64,000 nucleotides of DNA from contig OX387182.1 in NCBI GenBank assembly GCA_947561395.2, forward strand, positions 45,811,949 to 45,875,948, given 5' to 3'. Below, piece by piece: positions 24,147 through 34,842 of this stretch. The notes beneath the pieces were generated by a model. The model did no database searches and was not told where the DNA came from. It saw only the letters and a list, made by a program, of their open reading frames with translations. Made by a program: the position numbers and the translations under genes. The DNA comes from Buxus sempervirens. Lineage: Eukaryota > Streptophyta > Magnoliopsida > Buxales > Buxaceae. Within the stretch, counting starts at the first letter, position 1, and each line of letters begins with the position of its first letter.

Positions 24147-24904
24147 TGTAAAACCCCAGTTTTGAGTAGAAAAAAAAAATAATAAAAATAAAATAAAATA
24201 AATTAACAGTCACAGTAAGGAAAATAAACAAATAATAACAGTAGATGAAATAAAATATATGCACATATAGATGTAGGTGCAGGTTAAATCAAATTTATTA
24301 TTGCTAGGAATTTGTGGTCATCAGTGTTAACGAAAATAAAGTGGAAATATTAATAGGTAAGTCGTATTCGGACCCAGAAATAAATAGAAATAGCTCAATA
24401 TCTGTAAATCCGGGAAAGCCCTACACTAATGAGGGGTAGAAAGGGGATTCCGAGGGTAAAGGGTGAATTAGGTTTAATCCGGGCGGTGTCTATAAATAGG
24501 TAACTCATACAAACTTTTCGGGGATTCGGGAAAAGGTTGTTGCTCGGGAGGAAATTAGGGCGGCGGCCGAGCAGCTTAACTTTCGAGATGAAATCCACCA
24601 AGGATGGCCGGAAGCTTGAAGAAGGTCTTCAATACTTGTGAGTAGCACTAATTTAAAACCGAGGTTTTAGTTTATTCGTGATGTATTTTGAAATGCATGG
24701 TCGTATTGTGAGTTCTGGGTTTTTCTGGAATACCGCGAGTTACGAACGAAGATTGAAAATTAATGTGAAATTAAAGATGTTTAGATTAAATCCAAAATGG
24801 GTTGGGAAGTCTTCTGGGAGCATTAGGAGTGTAATGGAGCAATAACAGACCTAAACAAACCAGCCAGAGTTGGAGATCTCGAAATAACAGAGACTCAAAA
24901 TTCG

Positions 24905-25175
24905 CAGTGGGTATCCGCCCACTTGGCGCCCACTTGCGCCCACTTCAGGAAGTAGGCGCCTAAGAAATTTGATCTGGCGCCGAGCTCGCGCCTACCTGGC
25001 GCTCAGCTCGCGCCTACTTAAAATCGATGCGCTTTTCTCACGCCTATCCCGCACTCTTCTCGCGCCTTTCTCCCGCTCAGCTCGCGCTCACTTAGCGTCG
25101 AGTGAGCGCATAGTCCATTTTTGCCTATTTTCTATCCGCCGACTGGCACTCACTTCAGGAAGTGAGCGCATACCC
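24905..25175. repeat. GGCGC / CTCGCGCC word island in LTR A5
   Basis: Opens with GGGTATCCGCCCAC. Words TTGGCGCCCACTTGCGCCCA, GCTCGCGCCTACCTGGCGC and AGTGAGCGCAT recur. It is surrounded by AT-rich LTR sequence. Confidence 0.65.
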
Positions 25176-25779
25176 AATTTAACTTACCGAATTTGATTTC
25201 CGACTGAACCAAGGGGGATTTTGATGTCTTGGGGTTTATATCACTTCACCAATCACTTGTTGGTAACCTTGGAACCTGCATTTCTTATTTAATTCCTAGG
25301 AGAATGCTAGTGGCAAATTCTTAAAGATTCCTAAGGATGAGTGTGGGTTATTTTATACATGTTGTGCTGGATACCAAAACTCTAGGAGTTCTTAGTCGTT
25401 TTCCCCTCGAACTTATACACTGTTCTAATTGAGAAATTATTGACTTCTGGTTTCATTTGTTTTGGGAAATGCTAAAATGTATTGTCTTGTTATAAATAAC
25501 TGTGTTTGTATTCAAATGGCATGGTTTTGTGGAAATGAGAAATACTGAAAGTATTGAGATACTGTTTGGTCCAGAGGGACAGGTGATGAACAATGATGAG
25601 ATATACATGATGTGGAATGAATGGTTTTTTACTTTAAATGTTGGAATTGAGATTATACGATGTTTTACTGTTTTGGTCTAGCTTGTCCTGGATCCAGAGT
25701 CTAAGCTTAGTAATGGGATGCTTTTATTTTATTGGAGTAATGGCATGGCCATGGAGTGTTGCCACGACTGGTGTAGAGC

Positions 25780-25865
25780 AGCCAGAAACCCTGAGTAGGC
25801 CTGGTTGTTAATGTCGAAACCCTGAGTAGGCCAGCATTGGATGACGAAACCCTGAGTAGGCCGGA
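25780..25865 (+). repeat. GAAACCCTGAGTAGGCC repeats in LTR A5
   Basis: Three near-identical units of about 17 bases are separated by 20-25 bases. They occupy the same relative place as the GTACTCGG repeats of A4 and A7 and a single CGAAACCCGGAGTAAGCC in A2 (11641). Confidence 0.75.
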
Positions 25866-26220
25866 ACTATGTACATGGAGGTGTGGAGGTCGCTCTGGCA
25901 TGTTGATTAACCAATCAAATATTTTTATGACATTGACCATGTGGATTTATTATTTATTTATCTGTTTTAGATGCTATGGAATAAATAGTGGAATTTGTCT
26001 TTCTTGGAGCATGGTTATAATGATTTGGTTTCTGGAATTGATAGAAGTTTTGTTGACGAAGGAATTACCGATGTTAATTTCGTACATTTTAAATTGCTTC
26101 CTAGACCCTGGGGACAAACAAATTTTAAAAGGGTTTACACTGATTTCACCGGGTTATTCTTGTTTTCTTGGGTGATTACTCGATCATAAACTTACAACTA
26201 GAAGATGTGTATTGCTGCAT

Positions 26221-26279
26221 GCATGTGCTACTCGCTGAGATATTCATATCTCACTCTTTTATTTCTGCTTGTTTTTCAG
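26221..26279 (+). promoter_or_regulatory. Conserved palindrome plus TTTTTCAG block of LTR A5
   Basis: CTGAGATATTCATATCTCAC is a near-perfect palindrome (GAGATA-ttca-TATCTC), followed by a tract ending TTGTTTTTCAG. Confidence 0.5.
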
Positions 26280-26484
26280 ATACGTATGGAGAGCCGGAAA
26301 TTGCGGGTAGTGAAATTGGGGTCATGTGAGTTTCACTTTGAGATTATTTTAGCGCACTCTGTTACCTAGCATTATTTTAGTTTAAGTTTTCCTTACTCTG
26401 GTAGTGCGATCCTGTTATTTATACTAACCTCTGGGTACGAGTTACGGGTTCCCATGTGGCTCGGACCCAGGGCGTTACATCTGC

Positions 26485-26876
26485 AGATGCCACTAAATAT
26501 CGAAGAGTCATTGGTGCACTTCAATACCTCAATTTAACATGGCCTAACATTTCCTTTGTAGTCAATCGCCTCTCCCAGTTCATGCACAAACCCTCCATTA
26601 CACACTGGGCTGCAACGAAACTAATACTGAGATATCTCAAATCTACAATATTCCATGGAATTTACATACAGAATAACAGCCCCTTTATGCTACATACATA
26701 TTCTGATGTGGATTGGGCAACCAACACCGACACCAGAATCTCAACAATGGCCTTCATCATGTTTCTTGGTGCCAATCCAATTTCCTGGTCTATACGAAAA
26801 TAGCAAGCTGTCTCAAGATCAGCCACTGAAGCTTAATTCGTGCTCTAGCTTCTGCCTCATACAATAAAGTGGGGAA
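26485..26876 (+). pseudogene. Ty1/copia RNase H region fragment
   Basis: The frame gives YRRVIGALQYL, FVVNRLSQFMHKP, LRYLKSTIFHGI, YSDVDWATNTDTR and GANPISW, which is the RT-RNase H junction and N-terminal RNase H of plant copia elements. An in-frame stop follows WSIRK (26803), and another replaces the E before FRALASAS. This is the right arm of the copia fragment begun at 20333. The right side is cut by LTR A6. Confidence 0.85.
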
Positions 26877-27726
26877 TTTTGTGTAAAACTCTAGATTTTT
26901 CTAAAATAAAATAAATAAATAATTAGGAAATAAATTATTGAGAAAATACTAAGAATAATAATAGTTGAAGAATTGGGAAGAAATTTAAAGGTTAAGAGAG
27001 GAAATCAAAGAGAAGGGTAATTTGGTCAATTCCAATTAGTTAAATTCATGTAAGGAATAAGATAATTAATTATTAAGTTAACAAATTTAATTAGACCAAA
27101 TTTTAGCTTAGTTGGATGTAAAATAATGAATTTAAGGTTTAAGTGAGGGATTAAGGACCTAATGGTCATTATATTATTTAGTGACCTTAATCTTGGCAAT
27201 ATGGATGGATAATAAGTGACTAATTAGAATTACAAAAAATTAGGATCAGAATAGGCGCGAAAAGTTATTAGGAAATTCTTTAAAAGAGAGTTTAAGGGAG
27301 ATAAATTAAGAAGAAGGGTAAAAGAGAGAATAGTCTTAGATTTTAAAGAAAGGCTAACCTAATTAGGATTTCTCATTAGAGGGCCTATAAAAGAGAAGTT
27401 TTAAGAAGAGTTTAGGGTTTTCAAATAAGCTCAAAAGAAAGGGAAATTTGTGCATAAGATCTGGAGAAAAATAGAAAGAAAAGAGAGAAAAGAAATGAGT
27501 TTACGAAGAAATAGGAGTTGTAGAGATGGCCGACCAGCTCTGTTCGAGTGAAGATGTAGGAAGATCCGACCGTTGGATCATCATGAAATTTTGAGGTTTT
27601 GATCTACAAATGAGGGACTCCAATCTGAACGGTGGAGATTTGATTTGGAGAAGTCTAAGGTGGTACGAATTAGCCCAGAAAATTGGTGGAAAATCAGATT
27701 TTCAGATTTTCTGAAGATGGCAAGAT

Positions 27727-28190
27727 TGTGGGATTTCGTTGGTTCGTCAGCAACCGGAGTTATCGTTGATTCCTGATTTTCTTGACGAAGGGTTCGTCGT
27801 CGACTAAGGGTTCTGGAGGTCGTTCGTTCTATGGTCGTCTGGCAGTGAACAAGCCTGGTCATGGTTTCTGCTTGTGGGTTCTGCACTGGTCGTGGTTTCT
27901 GTCCGACAGTGAGCAAGCTCTTCCGTGGTAAATAGGTTGGTTGTGGTTTCTTTTCTACCGAAGGCGAGCATCTGTGAGCAAATTTCGAGCAAGGCCTGGT
28001 TTTGTGAGACACTAGAGTTCGTGGGCTCGTGTGTTACTGACGAAGGATTCAGTCGCAGGAGTTTCGTAAGTCTCTGGAGGTGTGGGAGTTCGTTGGTTCG
28101 TCAGCAACTGGAGTTTTCGTTGATTCCTGAGTTTCTTGAAGAAGGGTTCGTCGTCGACTAAGGGTTCTGGAGGTCGTTCGTTCTATGGTG
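27727..28190 (+). repeat. 354-bp-spaced 5' repeat of LINE-1
   Basis: The segment 27727-27836 (with TTCGTTGGTTCGTCAGCAAC and GTCGTCGACTAAGGG) recurs at 28081-28190 with few differences. This makes at least one full and one partial monomer at the LINE's 5' end. Confidence 0.85.
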
Positions 28191-29822
28191 GTCGGCTTCC
28201 TCGGTCATTTCTCCGGAGGTGGTGGGGGGTGCTCTCCGGTGTCCCTGGGTGTTTGACCAAGGAATTTTCGAATGGGGATTTCCCGCCTTTGGGCAATGCT
28301 CCTGCAACTGCAGCGCCCTGTCCGGCTGTGAACTCTGATCCTGTCCTTCAGCCGATCACTGCCACTGCTGTGCAGGTTAGACTCATTGCCAAAAACGGTA
28401 ATTCTCCTCTGTCCTGTGAGAAAGGTGTTCTTGACAATACATGGTCAAAGCTTTTCTCCTCGGGTTACCATGCAAAACCGAAGCTCAATATTTTCCTTCT
28501 CGAAATAGAAAATGGTAGGATTATCATCCGCCCCCTCCTGAAGTGGCAGCAGAAGGGACAAAAATCTGGAACGAGTGCTTGGTGGGACATTTCCTTGACA
28601 GGAAACTTCCCTACACAGTTGTGAAAAGTATGGTGAGTCGATTATGGGGCAAATTTGGATCCGTCCAGACTACTGAAGTTGGTGATGGGTTCTTCATTTT
28701 CACTTTCGTAAATGCCCAGATGAGAGAAAGAATTCTTCATGATGGACCCTGGCATTTTGCTAGTCGTCTTCTTATCCTTAGAGAATGGGAGCCAAATCTG
28801 CAAATGGTTAAGTCACAACTCAAGAAGGTACCGGTGTGGATTAAATTGTTTAATGTTCCTATGGAATATTGGACCCCATCTGGCCTCAGCTATATTGCTA
28901 GTGGAGTAGGGAGGCCACTTTGGTTGGATGAGTTCACTGAAAAGAGATTGAGGTTGCAATATGCTTGAAGCAATGGGTTCCTACGGGAAGAATATTACAA
29001 AATGATATAGATGATCAGGAGGGTAAACAACAACAGGGGGTTAACAACACAAATCTGGGGACCCAAACGCGGCAAGATAACTACCAGGCTCAGGTGGCTT
29101 CCGACCATCCCTGGAAATATGTATCTAATAAGGGCAAGGAGGTGGTGTTTCTGGAGGGGGGAGAATCTAGTGGCTACCATCCTTCCATGGATATTAGCAT
29201 TCCATCAGATGAGAGCACGGAAAAAGGGGAGGTGATTCTTGAGAATTCAGTGGACCCAAATGAAGAAAAGGAACACAATGATAGCCTGAGAATCAATCAG
29301 CCCTCCAACAATTCAGCCCCTTATGCGGATCAACCAGACCAAGCATTAATGTCCTCTCCAAATAGATTTAGCCTTCTTGGACAAGAGGGGTATGAAGTAC
29401 AGATTACATATGAAGGCTCTGCAAGTTCGTCATCCAAGAAAAGACATAAGAAGAAGAAGAAACTGTTGGTTTCTTCTTCTGAAGATGCTTCTAAAACTCA
29501 TGAGACTATAGTGGATTTGGCTTCTAAAGAACCTACAGCACCTACCCAACATTCTAAAGAGGCAGAATATATAGATAAAATAGTTGAGAAGGAAATTTAC
29601 AAAGTTGCTGAATACAGACTTATTAAAGCTCTTATTTTGAATGATATGACTCAGAAGAGGAATTCCTCATCTTTAGTAGAAGCTAAAATGTCATTGAGAA
29701 CTGATCTTGACACAATTTCAAGAAGAATTGAGTATACTTTTTCTAAATTTCAAGGCTCTACATCAGAAATTTCTCAAGACAGAAGGGTGCCAAAGAAATC
29801 AGGTGCAAGTTCTAAAAAATAG
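28136..29822 (+). pseudogene. LINE-1 ORF1 (DUF4283 nucleic-acid-binding protein), frameshifted
   Basis: Three overlapping frames together make an ORF1-like protein. The first (28136-28624) is a low-complexity N-terminus. The second (28543-28968) holds the DUF4283 core: VSRLWGKFGS, GFFIFTFVNAQMRE, GPWHFASRLLILREW, VPVWIKLFNVPMEYWT. The third (28965-29822) is an acidic, lysine-rich tail with KKRHKKKKK. Two frameshifts near 28555 and 28960 break it. Plant L1 ORF1 proteins bind their own RNA. The usual CCHC knuckle after DUF4283 is not seen here. Confidence 0.8.
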
Positions 29823-30658
29823 ATGGAGAATGGAAAAGATTCCAGAATAAGGACCAGGTCTAAGGTAAAGACCATTGCTGATCCCCCTCAATTTTGTTAT
29901 GATTCCCCTATTAGCTTGGAATATTCATGGAATAGCAAACAATGAATCGGTTAGTATGCTGAAAAAGCACTTATTTACTCATAAAATTCAGTGTGTTGCT
30001 GTTTTTGAGCCTATGGTGCCTTTTAAGAATTGTAAAAAAGTTGCAACCAAGATGAATATGGTTAAATATGCAAGTAATGAGCATGCTGGTGGGAAAATCT
30101 GGGTAATGTGGATGGATTCGATCAATCTAGAAATAATTTCGGCTACAGATCAGTGCATTACAGCTATGATCAGTTCTTCTCAATCCCATAATTTTCTGCC
30201 ATTCTTAATCACATTTGTTTATGCAAGATGCGATAGAAGGGAAAGAAGAACTCTATGGACTCATCTCCTTGATTTCTCTAATGCCACAACTATGCCTTGG
30301 TTCATTGGTGGGGATTTTAATGCAATTGCTACAGCCATGGAAAAAAAGGGGGCAGAACTACTAATCAAAGATCAATGGTGGAGTTTCAAGATTTCATTTA
30401 TCAGGCAAGCCTTCATGATCTTGGATATTCTGGGAACAATTGTACTTGGAGTAATGAGCAGCAAGGTCAAAGATGTATATGGGCAAGATTGGACAGGTTC
30501 CTTACCAGCTCCCAAGGAATGGCTAATCTCTCCTCAATACAAATTCTTCATTTACCGACGATTTGTTCAGACCATTGCCCAATCCTTCTTTATCAAAGTT
30601 CAGGTATGCCTTCTAATTCATCTCTGTTTAAATTCCAAAAAATGTGGTTATCCCATCA
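29823..30658 (+). pseudogene. LINE-1 ORF2 part 1: APE-type endonuclease
   Basis: An exonuclease-endonuclease-phosphatase fold is recognisable from LLAWNIHGIAN at its start, FVYARCDRRERRTLW, FIGGDFNAI, then after a frameshift near 30370 NCTWSNEQQGQRCIWARLDR and SDHCPI. This domain nicks the target DNA to prime reverse transcription. The frame runs straight into the insertion site of LTR A7 (KMWLSHH) and resumes at 34843 as DFKEVVSTCW. Confidence 0.85.
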
Positions 30659-33424
30659 TGTAAAATCCCAAATTTTAATGAAATTAAAATTTATTATTTT
30701 AGTAGTTAATTAATGCTAAATTGGAAAAAAATTTGCAGAGTTGGAGATCGAAAAGGTTTGATCGGATTCTCGAGTGAACCGGATGGAGATAATTATAATT
30801 AATTATGTATGAGAAATTTCCAGAATATTTAATTAGTTGGTTTTGCTCGGATGAGGTGGCAAAGATAAGTGATATTAACTCTAATTAAGCTGCTGGTATA
30901 GGGGATTTGGTGGTAAGGCATAGCAGCGGATCATGTTTTAAGTGGGGGATGGGCGGCAAGTATAAAAGTGAGTCAATTCTGTTAGTTGTTCGTTTTGGCA
31001 TTGTTAGAGTCGATCTTGGAAGTTCAGAGAGGAGTAGTGGAAGCTGGGGATTTGCTGGAGCAGATCTGGAGGTGTGGAGTAACCTGAGTTTTGGTGCTGC
31101 CGAGGTCCTGTTCGAGAGAGAAAGTTGAGGAGATCAATTCGGCAAGCATGGAATTCATCTAGATGCTGCAAATCTGGAGAGTTTAATCTGGAGTTCAGGT
31201 AAGGAAGGGTTCAAATGATGCTCATATGGTTAACTTTATCAAGCAAAGATTTCATTGGAAGAGATCTGATCCCATTATAAAAATTCAGATCTCTGTTGGT
31301 CGTCAGTTTTGGACACAGAGAAGAGGTTGAATGAAATTGAGGAATTGAGGAAAATTATTAGAGTTTTGGCCTGAGCATTTAAGGTAAGTAGCAGTTTTAC
31401 TTTGCTGATTTCCGTATGATTGGATTTGAAGCATGGAATTGTTAGATTTAGGAAAAACAGTTTTGATCGAAAGATTAGGAGGTGCTGTGTTTGTGTAATG
31501 TGCTGAATGACTAGTTAGATCTACAGTAGAGTAAAATTTTAAAGAGAAGACTCATAAAATTTTCTGGAGAAATTTTGTAAGTAAACCTTTGGTTTGTGAA
31601 GAGTTTTACGCAGTAGAAGTTGAATTGAACTTCAGATCTGCAGTGGTAGCACGAATGTGACCTTAGAAATATTATTTCAGATTATAGTTCAGCAAACCTC
31701 ACTGTACAGAAACTTCTCCACATGATTTCCATGTAGGGAGCACTTCTTAATCTGGTTTTTGAATGACTTAAATTGATTTATGGATAATTTAGGACTGAAT
31801 TGAATCTTGCTTTCCTTGTTGTGTAATGGCCATAACTTCTAGTTTTGTTTAGCATGATCTCCTTGATTAACTAATTCCAAATGAGTGTTAAAGGTTGGTT
31901 TTGAGGTTTAAGATTACTCTAGAAGTGGTTCGAATGCTAAACATTGGTTAGTCCTAATGAATGTTACGTTAGTCAAATCTGAATCTGGAAACTTGCATTG
32001 GTGCTGAGGGATGAGGTCTAGAGCCACCTTCCCAGAGGTTGGCGCCAGCCTGATTTCCAGCAATTGTTCAAACAGTAGCTTATTTGTTTATGTAGTTAAA
32101 TATTAGAGTGTTGATGAAGGAAGTGATCCAGTTGTGTCCATGCTCAGTTGTAGTAAGTTGTTGCTGTTTTTTTGAGTGAGGTGGATGCATGGGCGACCAG
32201 GTCTGTTCAAGTGTTTAGTTGGCTAAATTAATCTAATTAGGATACCTGAATTTAACTAGATTTCTGTTGGAAATAACATGGATGTCAAGTGTTGTAAGTA
32301 GCATGTATTGAGCTGGTCTAGAGGTTTACCATTGAAGTGTGGCACCCAATTTAGCATATGGAATTGTTTTCCCTGTTTTCTGGTTAGTCATGGATGCCTA
32401 TCACGAGCAGATTTTCTGAAGATGGATCAAATAAGAATTAAAGGTAAGTTGCTGTTTTTATTAAGTGAATTGAATTGTGTTGGGAGTGTAGAACAAGGGA
32501 ATGGACTGATTAGATACATTGGGAATTAAGGCTTTATTGTTATGGCAGAATTTTTAAAATGAATAGTATGGATATATGTTGCTGGTGCCCAAGTTTATTG
32601 AGTGTGGCTGAGTGGTGTTCAGCTCATTCTCAATAATTGGATGTGGTGTGGCATCTGAGTTTCAGCTCACTTAAATATTTTGTTGAATGTTACATGAGGT
32701 TTTTTTAGGAATTGCATTAGTTGATAAATTGCTGAACTTTTAAATGGAATGGGAAGGATTTAGAGGCTGTTATACTGTCATGAGTTACTGTTGGTGGGAA
32801 TATGTTAGGTGCTGGTATATCATGATAAATCTAAACAGGGAAATAAGTCTAAGTTAAGAAAATAAATCTGATTAAGGGCTTAAGACTGTAATGGTTTAAA
32901 TTCTATAAGAGTAGTGGTGTTCCATGATTAACCATAAGTAATAGACTTAGGAATTGCTGGTGTAGTTGCTGGAAAGAAGTAATGGGCATTGCTGTTGGCC
33001 TATCTACTTAGAGGTCAGCAGCAACTTTCAAATAGTAAAATTAGTATCACTTATGGGAAGGGAGTTAGAGTTTAAGCTCAAGAGACTAATTAGAAGTGGT
33101 ATTCAGTAGGTAGGTGTGGGTGAGCAAACAAATTTAGCATCATAGGGGAAGTTATACATGCTGAATTCTGAACATCTGGGTAGATGTCAAGTGCTGCAGT
33201 AGTTGATGGCAGCCTTGGTCGATTTCTTTATTAGCTATTTCCAACTTCAAAGGTGGGAAATGATATTTAAGAAAGATATCTAAATGCTGAAACCTTCTCC
33301 CAGGCATATAAATATTTGCAAACTACACCTGGGAAGTTACTTAAAGGATTGTGTATATATAAATCAGTAATTTAGAAGTGACCTCATGTTGCTAAGAACT
33401 ACTAAACTAGAGTGTCTAAGAATT

Positions 33425-33490
33425 GTGGAGCATTGTTGAGTGGCACTTCACTCATGCCCATGAGTGGCACTCCACTCATGCTACTAAAGG
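33425..33490. repeat. GAGTGGCACT palindromic words in LTR A7
   Basis: TTGAGTGGCACTTCACTCAT is followed closely by ATGAGTGGCACTCCACTCAT. Each is an imperfect palindrome, and the two are joined by GCCC. Confidence 0.7.
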
Positions 33491-33889
33491 GAAAACATAT
33501 TTTAAAAAGTAAATTTCTTGAAACAGAATTCTTAAGAAAGGTAAGTTTAGAGAAACCAAAATGTGTTAAAGAAGGAATTGGAAATGTGGACCAAATAAGA
33601 GGGATATGAGTATAAATTCTACTTGGCACTTACAGTTTAGGATGTAAGCAAACCCTATAAAACAGATTTAAGTAGCATAGTTGGATTTTGGTTTCAATAC
33701 ACGAATTTGCCGGTTTAATCGAAAATTTGAGGAATTTTCATCACAACTTTGACTATAAAGATAAATTTTATGCAATACTTTGAAAAGAAACTTTAAGTCA
33801 AGTTATTTTGGATAAATATGATTATTTTGGTTTTCTCCATACACTTGAACGAGGTTTTGGGATTCTTTGATGGATGGATGGTTACATTA

Positions 33890-34295
33890 CCTCCGTGTAC
33901 TCGGGGATGCCCATGTACTTGGGGGTTGGTTCCTCTGTGTACTCAGAGATGACTGTGTGCTCGAGATAGCATGTTTTGGTTCTGAAACACGTTGATATTA
34001 GTAATATTTCTGTTTTTGGCTTTAGCTCGGGTCTAGATGGCATAGCTCGGTGTGGATCCACATTTTTCAAATCTAAGAGCTAGGTAATGGAATAGTTTGT
34101 TTCCTTTGCTAGTCGTAATGAGTTGTTCACGTACGCGTTTCCATCGTGTACTCGGTGAGGCTTGATCGTGCACTCGGCTGGCTGCGGCTACCCCTCACTT
34201 TGTCGTGTACTCGGACTGTGACTGGACTAGTACATGCCAACTCATCACTGGACTGGATGGGTTCTCCCGCAATAAGACGATGATCGTGTACTCGG
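33890..34295 (+). repeat. GTACTCGG word repeats in LTR A7
   Basis: About eight CGTGTACTCGG, TGTGTACTCAG or CGTGCACTCGG words are spread over 400 bases. They are shared with LTR A4. Confidence 0.75.
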
Positions 34296-34551
34296 CTTCG
34301 CACCTAAGCCGAGAGGTGGCATAGTGAACTTCGGCATTACCTAGTTAAGGGCAATCTTATTTCATGAGTCCACCGTGGACTTGTTTTATGATTTCACTTT
34401 TGTCTCGCAGTTATTGTATTGATTGTTGAGATGGCTCTTATTAGTATATAAGTTGTATTTGGATTTTCGGATTTCTATTAAATGTTGGCTATCATTATTG
34501 ATGCATAGATTTTACTGAAGCATGTTTTAGAACTAATATAAATGTTTTGGG

Positions 34552-34614
34552 CATGCATCTGCTACTTGCTGGGATATTCGTATCTCATTGCGTTTTATTT
34601 TGTTTTGTTTTCAG
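34552..34614 (+). promoter_or_regulatory. Conserved palindrome plus TTTTCAG block of LTR A7
   Basis: CTGGGATATTCGTATCTCAT is followed by a T-rich tract ending TTTTGTTTTCAG. It closely matches the A2 block. Confidence 0.5.
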
Positions 34615-34842
34615 ATTTCTGGTAAGGACGACACTAGCGGGTATATGCTTGGTTCTTGTGAGCTAGCATTGGTTATGGTATTTTATTTTTGAGCTTGAGT
34701 TATAATGCACTCTGATTATTCCAGTTATTGTTTTATTCATGTTTTCCTTCACTCTGGTATTGCTATCCTGGGTTATGCATTAACCTTCGGAGATAAGTTA
34801 CGATTTTACTTACGTAACTTGGATCCGGGGCGTTACACATCA

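Larger units (their letters stand above)
24147..26479 (+). mobile_element. Solo LTR A5 (family A)
   Basis: Starts TGTAAAACCCCAGTTTTGAG and ends CGGACCCAGGGCGTTACA, with the exact duplication TCTGC at 24142-24146 and 26480-26484. Length is 2333 bp. It has a donor-like GTGAGTAGC at 24638, a word island at 24905-25175, GAAACCCTGAGTAGGCC repeats at 25780-25865 and the 3' block at 26221-26279. Confidence 0.88.
30659..34837 (+). mobile_element. Solo LTR A7 (family A), nested in LINE-1
   Basis: Starts TGTAAAATCCCAAATTTT and ends GGATCCGGGGCGTTACA, with the exact duplication CATCA at 30654-30658 and 34838-34842. At 4179 bp it is the longest family A LTR here. Several GTAAGTAGC or GTAAGTTGC sites (31383, 32288, 32443) suggest internal duplication of the donor region. 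The GAGTGGCACTCCACTC word is at 33430-33485, the GTACTCGG array at 33890-34295 and the 3' block at 34552-34614. No protein is encoded. Confidence 0.9.
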
